5,668 bases of DNA from Candidatus Zambryskiibacteriota bacterium (GTDB lineage Bacteria > Patescibacteriota > Minisyncoccia > Phycocordibacterales > DATDWN01), in the NCBI GenBank assembly GCA_016202965.1, contig JACQNQ010000005.1, forward strand, positions 1 to 5,668, in the 5' to 3' direction. Below, piece by piece: positions 5,422-5,668 of the stretch. The notes below the pieces were generated by a model, which worked only from the letters and a program-made list of their open reading frames with translations, did no database searches and was not told the origin of the DNA. The position numbers and the translations under genes were made by a program. Every line of letters begins with the position of its first letter. Within the stretch, counting starts at the first letter, position 1.

Positions 5422-5439
5422 AAATTTTGCGCAAAATTT
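5422..5439. repeat. 18-bp perfect palindrome between the two minus-strand tRNAs
   Basis: AAATTTTGC (5422-5430) is followed directly by its reverse complement (5431-5439). It fills most of the 28-bp gap between the GGC and CGC alanine tRNAs. It could form a small stem in the primary transcript and guide processing, or be a protein site. There is no U tract long enough for a terminator. Confidence 0.5.
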
Positions 5440-5445
5440 CTGCTG

Positions 5446-5516
5446 TGGACCCAGGGGGAATCGCACCCCCGACTCGTCCATGCCATGGACGCATTTTACT
5501 ACTATACTATGGGCCC
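5446..5516 (-). tRNA. tRNA-Ala (anticodon GGC)
   Basis: A 71-nt cloverleaf with the same layout as the CGC tRNA and no encoded CCA. Acceptor GGGCCCA/TGGGTCC keeps G3-U70 and A73. Anticodon stem CGTCC/GGACG encloses ATGGCAT, so the anticodon is GGC (codons GCC and GCU). The 32-38 pair is A-U, as known for bacterial tRNA-Ala(GGC), which supports function. The D arm is poor: GTAT/AAAT has a G-U and an A-A mismatch, and the D-loop AGTAGTA has A where G18 is expected. The T-loop is TGCGATT, with G at position 55. T stem GGGGG/CCCCC is perfect. Confidence 0.9.
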
Positions 5517-5528
5517 AATTATTCTTCT

Positions 5529-5534
5529 ATTTTA
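5529..5534 (-). promoter_or_regulatory. Possible -10 (TAAAAT) for the minus-strand tRNA pair
   Basis: On the minus strand TAAAAT lies 12 bases before the first G of tRNA-Ala(GGC). A perfect TTGACA is present further upstream on this strand (5563-5558), but 23 bp away, too far to be a normal partner. The -35 at 17 bp is weak. Only the position and the -10 support it. Confidence 0.35.
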
Positions 5535-5549
5535 CTGAAATTATTTTAT

Positions 5550-5578
5550 TTGTGAAATGTCAAAAAATCTGATATATT
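5550..5578 (+). promoter_or_regulatory. Promoter of tRNA-Ala(UGC) (TTGTGA - 17 bp - TATATT)
   Basis: TTGTGA (5550-5555) and TATATT (5573-5578) are separated by exactly 17 bp. The predicted transcript starts at about 5585, only a base or two before the mature tRNA end at 5587. The divergent spacer 5517-5586 thus serves both tRNA units. Confidence 0.65.
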
Positions 5579-5586
5579 TTTTATTC

Positions 5587-5663
5587 GGGCCCGTAGTTCA
5601 GTTGGCTAGAATGCCTCATTTGCAATGAGGAGTTCACCGGTTCGTCTCCGGTCGGGTCCACCA
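5587..5663 (+). tRNA. tRNA-Ala (anticodon UGC), CCA encoded
   Basis: A 77-nt cloverleaf including an encoded CCA (5661-5663). Acceptor GGGCCCG/CGGGTCC has G3-U70 and A73. D arm GTTC/GAAT has a GG-containing loop. Anticodon stem CCTCA/TGAGG encloses TTTGCAA, giving UGC, which reads GCA and by wobble other alanine codons. The variable loop is AGTTC and T stem ACCGG/CCGGT is perfect. The T-loop is TTCGTCT, with U instead of the conserved A58. It is transcribed away from the other two alanine tRNAs. Confidence 0.95.
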
Positions 5664-5668
5664 AAAAA

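Overview
The window looks like a piece of a small, AT-leaning bacterial genome, most likely from the Candidate Phyla Radiation (Patescibacteria, Parcubacteria-like). This placement is an inference. It rests on a UvrA without its insertion domain, a short UvrC without the C-terminal HhH domain, a divergent Ddl, very short intergenic gaps and compact 71-nt tRNAs. No gene needs UGA recoding: three genes end in TAA and one in TGA.

Layout. Positions 1-2291 (+) hold the 3' nine-tenths of uvrA, with an apparent -1 frameshift at an A-rich slippery run near 141-162. Positions 2291-2371 hold two hairpins. The second, followed by eight U on the minus strand, terminates a convergent minus-strand gene of unknown function (2382-2741). 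That gene is divergent from uvrC (2777-4222, +), with 35 bp between the start codons. Positions 4223-4378 carry a possible independent small RNA ending in a strong terminator, then a promoter placed so that the ddl transcript would begin at its ATG. A D-Ala-D-Ala ligase-like gene occupies 4379-5308 (+). The right end is a cluster of three alanine tRNAs: CGC and GGC on the minus strand, UGC on the plus strand, expressed away from a shared 70-bp spacer.

How the genes work together. UvrA (damage recognition ATPase) and UvrC (dual-incision nuclease) belong to nucleotide excision repair; uvrB is not in the window. Ddl belongs to peptidoglycan precursor synthesis. The three tRNAs together read all four alanine codons.

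The most unusual theme is repeat-like DNA inside the two repair genes. uvrC carries three in-frame elements: a 10-bp hairpin with a UACG loop near its start, three tandem 9-bp units in its middle, and a perfect 36-bp palindrome inside the loop between the first and second cysteines of its Fe-S motif. uvrA carries a long hairpin just after its frameshift. Other leads are altered T-loops in all three tRNAs, the small-RNA candidate, and a Ddl with a Glu where the family has its substrate-binding Arg.
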